Positions 7,205 through 8,611 of a DNA stretch of 8,611 nt are shown here, piece by piece. A program made the position numbers and the translations under genes. The DNA comes from Acidobacteriaceae bacterium (GTDB lineage Bacteria > Acidobacteriota > Terriglobia > Terriglobales > SbA1): the NCBI GenBank assembly GCA_019237515.1, contig JAFAGX010000108.1, positions 1 to 8,611 of the forward strand, in the 5' to 3' direction. The notes below the pieces were generated by a model that searched no databases, was not told the DNA's origin, and saw only the letters and a program-made list of their open reading frames with translations. Positions within the stretch are counted from its first letter, which is position 1, and each line of letters starts with the position of its first letter.

Positions 7205-7912
7205 GTGGAGAACTACTTCAACTACTTCACTGAAATCGAAGAACATTTCCGGCTGCGCTTTGGCGGGCCGCTGGTGCGCATTTCAACCATGGACTGGGCG
7301 TTGATCGAGGTGTGGAAAGACGCGGGGATACCGCTCGAAGCAGTTTTGCGAGGAATCGATGTCACGTTCGAGCACTATGACCGGCGTCCTTCCAAAACCA
7401 GGAAGGTAAATAGCCTCGGATTTTGTGCGCAAGAAGTCCTGGCTGCGGTCGAAGACATGAGGGAAGCGGCCGTTGGCAGCGAAAGGCCAGAACGGCCGAG
7501 GGATGCGGGATTTCAGAAGAGCGAAATCATCGCGTTTCTTCAACGTGCGAGCCAAGAGATTGAGACCGCAAAGCTCCCGAGCAGGCCGGGAGTCTCGATT
7601 ACGGTTATAGCCGAAGAAACAGGAGGAACACTTCGCGTCCTCGCCGATGAGATCCAAGCAGAAAACCAACTGCCGAGATTAGAGGACCTCGAACGGCGGC
7701 TTACAGTTGTGGAAGAAAAGCTGTTTGCCGCTTTACTCGCGGTTTCTTCTGATGATGACCTCGTCACGATGCGTGCTGAGGCCGATCGCGAACTTGCCGC
7801 TTATCGGAGCAAAATGCCTGCGGCTCAGATCGAGCAACTTCAGAAACAGTACCTCCGCAAACGCTTGTTCGAAAAATACGGCCTGCCGAGGTTGAGCCTG
7901 TTCTACATGTAG
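7205..7912 (+). CDS. Conserved-looking protein of unknown function, upstream of rlmD
   Basis: 235 residues, no signal peptide or membrane segment, so probably cytoplasmic. I cannot assign a function. Residues 1-90 look like a compact helical domain (NYFTEIEEHF at 5-14, MDWALIEVWKDAGIPLEAVLRGID at 29-52, then KVNSLGFCAQEVL at 67-79). The phrase 'aGIPLEaVLrGID' recalls helical modules with DnaD-like or replication-type character, but this is only a resemblance. Residues 90-105 are a charged linker. Residues 105-235 are strongly helical and charged (possible coiled coil about 155-180), ending in a basic segment KQYLRKRLFEKYG (214-226). GTG 7205 is the only standard start after the in-frame TAA at 7160; GGAA (7195-7198) is a weak Shine-Dalgarno. 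It precedes the rRNA methyltransferase by 24 bases in the same frame, suggesting an operon and perhaps a role linked to RNA or ribosomes. I recall similar proteins in Acidobacteria. Confidence 0.8.
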   Translation: MENYFNYFTEIEEHFRLRFGGPLVRISTMDWALIEVWKDAGIPLEAVLRGIDVTFEHYDRRPSKTRKVNSLGFCAQEVLAAVEDMREAAVGSERPERPRDAGFQKSEIIAFLQRASQEIETAKLPSRPGVSITVIAEETGGTLRVLADEIQAENQLPRLEDLERRLTVVEEKLFAALLAVSSDDDLVTMRAEADRELAAYRSKMPAAQIEQLQKQYLRKRLFEKYGLPRLSLFYM

Positions 7913-7936
7913 CCTGCCGACGTTAGAATTCTTTGG

Positions 7937-8611
7937 TTGCTCCTCGAAATCGAAAAACTCGTTTATGGCGGCGATGGGCTCGCGAGGCTCCCTGCCAATG
8001 GAATTGGTCACCGCAAAGCGATATTCGTACCCTTCGTGTTGGAGGGGGAAAAGGTTGAGGCTTCAGTCGTCGAAGAGAATCGTGGGTACGCGCGGGCGAA
8101 AGCGGAAAAGATCCTTGAAGCGTCTGCCAAGCGTGTCGAACCGCAATGCCCTTATTTTCAGGCTTGCGGAGGCTGCCATTATCAGCACTCCAGCTACGAG
8201 CATCAGCTGGAAGCGAAGGCCGCAATTCTCAGGGAGAATTTGCGGCGCATTGCCAAAATCGAGCTCGAAACCGAGCTCGTAATTCATGCCTCGCCGCCAT
8301 GGCATTATCGCAATCGCACTCGCCTAAGACTTCGGTCCGAAGCAGAATTCGCGCTGGGCTACTACAGATTCAACTCGCATGAACTGCTGCCGGTCGAAAA
8401 CTGCCCCATAAGCTCGCCTCTGATTAATCGAGCAATTGCCGAGCTGTGGCAAGCAGGACGGACAAACAAGCTGCCGCGCGAGATCGACGAGATCGAACTC
8501 TTTGCCGATTCCGAAGACCAACATTTGCTGATTGAGGCCTATTGTGCTCGAGGCACTACGCCAGAATTGGCGCAGCAGGTCGGCGAAGCTTTACGCGATG
8601 CCGTTAGTCGA
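7937..8611 (+). CDS. rlmD: 23S rRNA (uracil-5-)-methyltransferase, RlmD/RumA family, 3'-truncated by window edge
   Basis: SAM-dependent enzyme that makes 5-methyluridine in 23S rRNA. 225 residues are visible; the SAM-binding catalytic half (expected to about residue 400-450) lies beyond the window. From TTG 7937 the protein begins MLLEIEKLVYGGDGLAR, a TRAM RNA-binding domain (about 1-60), followed by the iron-sulfur motif C71-x5-C77-GG-C80 and C156 (ENCPISSP). This matches the four [4Fe-4S] cysteines of E. coli RumA (C81, C87, C90, C162). HYRNRTRLRLR (118-128) and ALGYYRFNSHELLPVENCP follow the family pattern of the central domain. TTG is the only standard start between the previous stop (TAG 7910-7912, same frame) and the TRAM domain; GTG 8036 or TTG 8039 would remove half of it. 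No clear Shine-Dalgarno, so translational coupling to the upstream gene is plausible. Whether the target is U1939, U747 or both cannot be read from this part. Confidence 0.9.
   Translation, partial: MLLEIEKLVYGGDGLARLPANGIGHRKAIFVPFVLEGEKVEASVVEENRGYARAKAEKILEASAKRVEPQCPYFQACGGCHYQHSSYEHQLEAKAAILRENLRRIAKIELETELVIHASPPWHYRNRTRLRLRSEAEFALGYYRFNSHELLPVENCPISSPLINRAIAELWQAGRTNKLPREIDEIELFADSEDQHLLIEAYCARGTTPELAQQVGEALRDAVSR

Noticed and set aside
7018..7233. 71-codon + strand frame in the divergent intergenic region
   Set aside because: Overlaps the better-supported GTG start at 7205 in another frame, has no Shine-Dalgarno and no protein-like pattern.
7965..8282. 105-codon + strand frame beginning at ATG 7965
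   Set aside because: Lies in a different frame from the rlmD coding sequence that contains the TRAM domain and iron-sulfur cysteines; composition is Arg/Ser-rich noise.
1..8611. tRNA or rRNA genes, CRISPR arrays, insertion sequences, toxin-antitoxin or defence genes
   Set aside because: Looked for on both strands; no cloverleaf-like segments, regular direct repeats, transposase or nuclease motifs were seen.

Overview
The window is an ordinary bacterial chromosomal stretch of moderate GC content. I infer Acidobacteriota (Koribacter/Terriglobales-like) from the flavour of the housekeeping proteins and from a 235-residue unknown protein that resembles proteins I recall from that phylum. No database search was possible, so the taxon is only a suggestion.

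Left block (1-5565, + strand): four housekeeping genes run head to tail: valS (valyl-tRNA synthetase, 5' end outside the window), nadC (quinolinate phosphoribosyltransferase, NAD synthesis), birA (biotin-protein ligase with a DNA-binding N-terminus) and coaX (type III pantothenate kinase, CoA synthesis). After tRNA charging, the theme is cofactor supply: NAD, biotin attachment, CoA. Gaps are 59, about 97 and 35 bases. A good sigma70-like promoter lies in the nadC-birA gap, so birA-coaX can probably be transcribed separately. birA has no ATG, GTG or TTG start able to include its clearly encoded helix-turn-helix. It must use a non-AUG codon (best candidate CTG 3629), or the sequence has an indel.

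Middle (5566-6831): coaX converges with a minus-strand gene for a Tat-exported ferritin-like (di-iron four-helix) protein. The gap between them holds a hairpin followed by a T-rich run on the minus strand, a likely terminator for the ferritin-like gene.

Right block (6832-8611): a 373-base divergent intergenic region with a possible promoter and small inverted repeats leads into a + strand pair. The first gene encodes a 235-residue protein of unknown function (GTG start). Starting 24 bases after its stop, in the same frame, comes an RlmD/RumA-type 23S rRNA m5U methyltransferase (TTG start) that runs off the window with its TRAM domain and all four iron-sulfur cysteines visible.

I found no RNA genes, mobile elements, CRISPR arrays or phage genes, and nothing that amounts to a new defence or accessory system. 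The points worth a second look are the birA start, the mini-ORF between valS and nadC, the unknown protein next to the rRNA methyltransferase, and some lineage-specific extensions.
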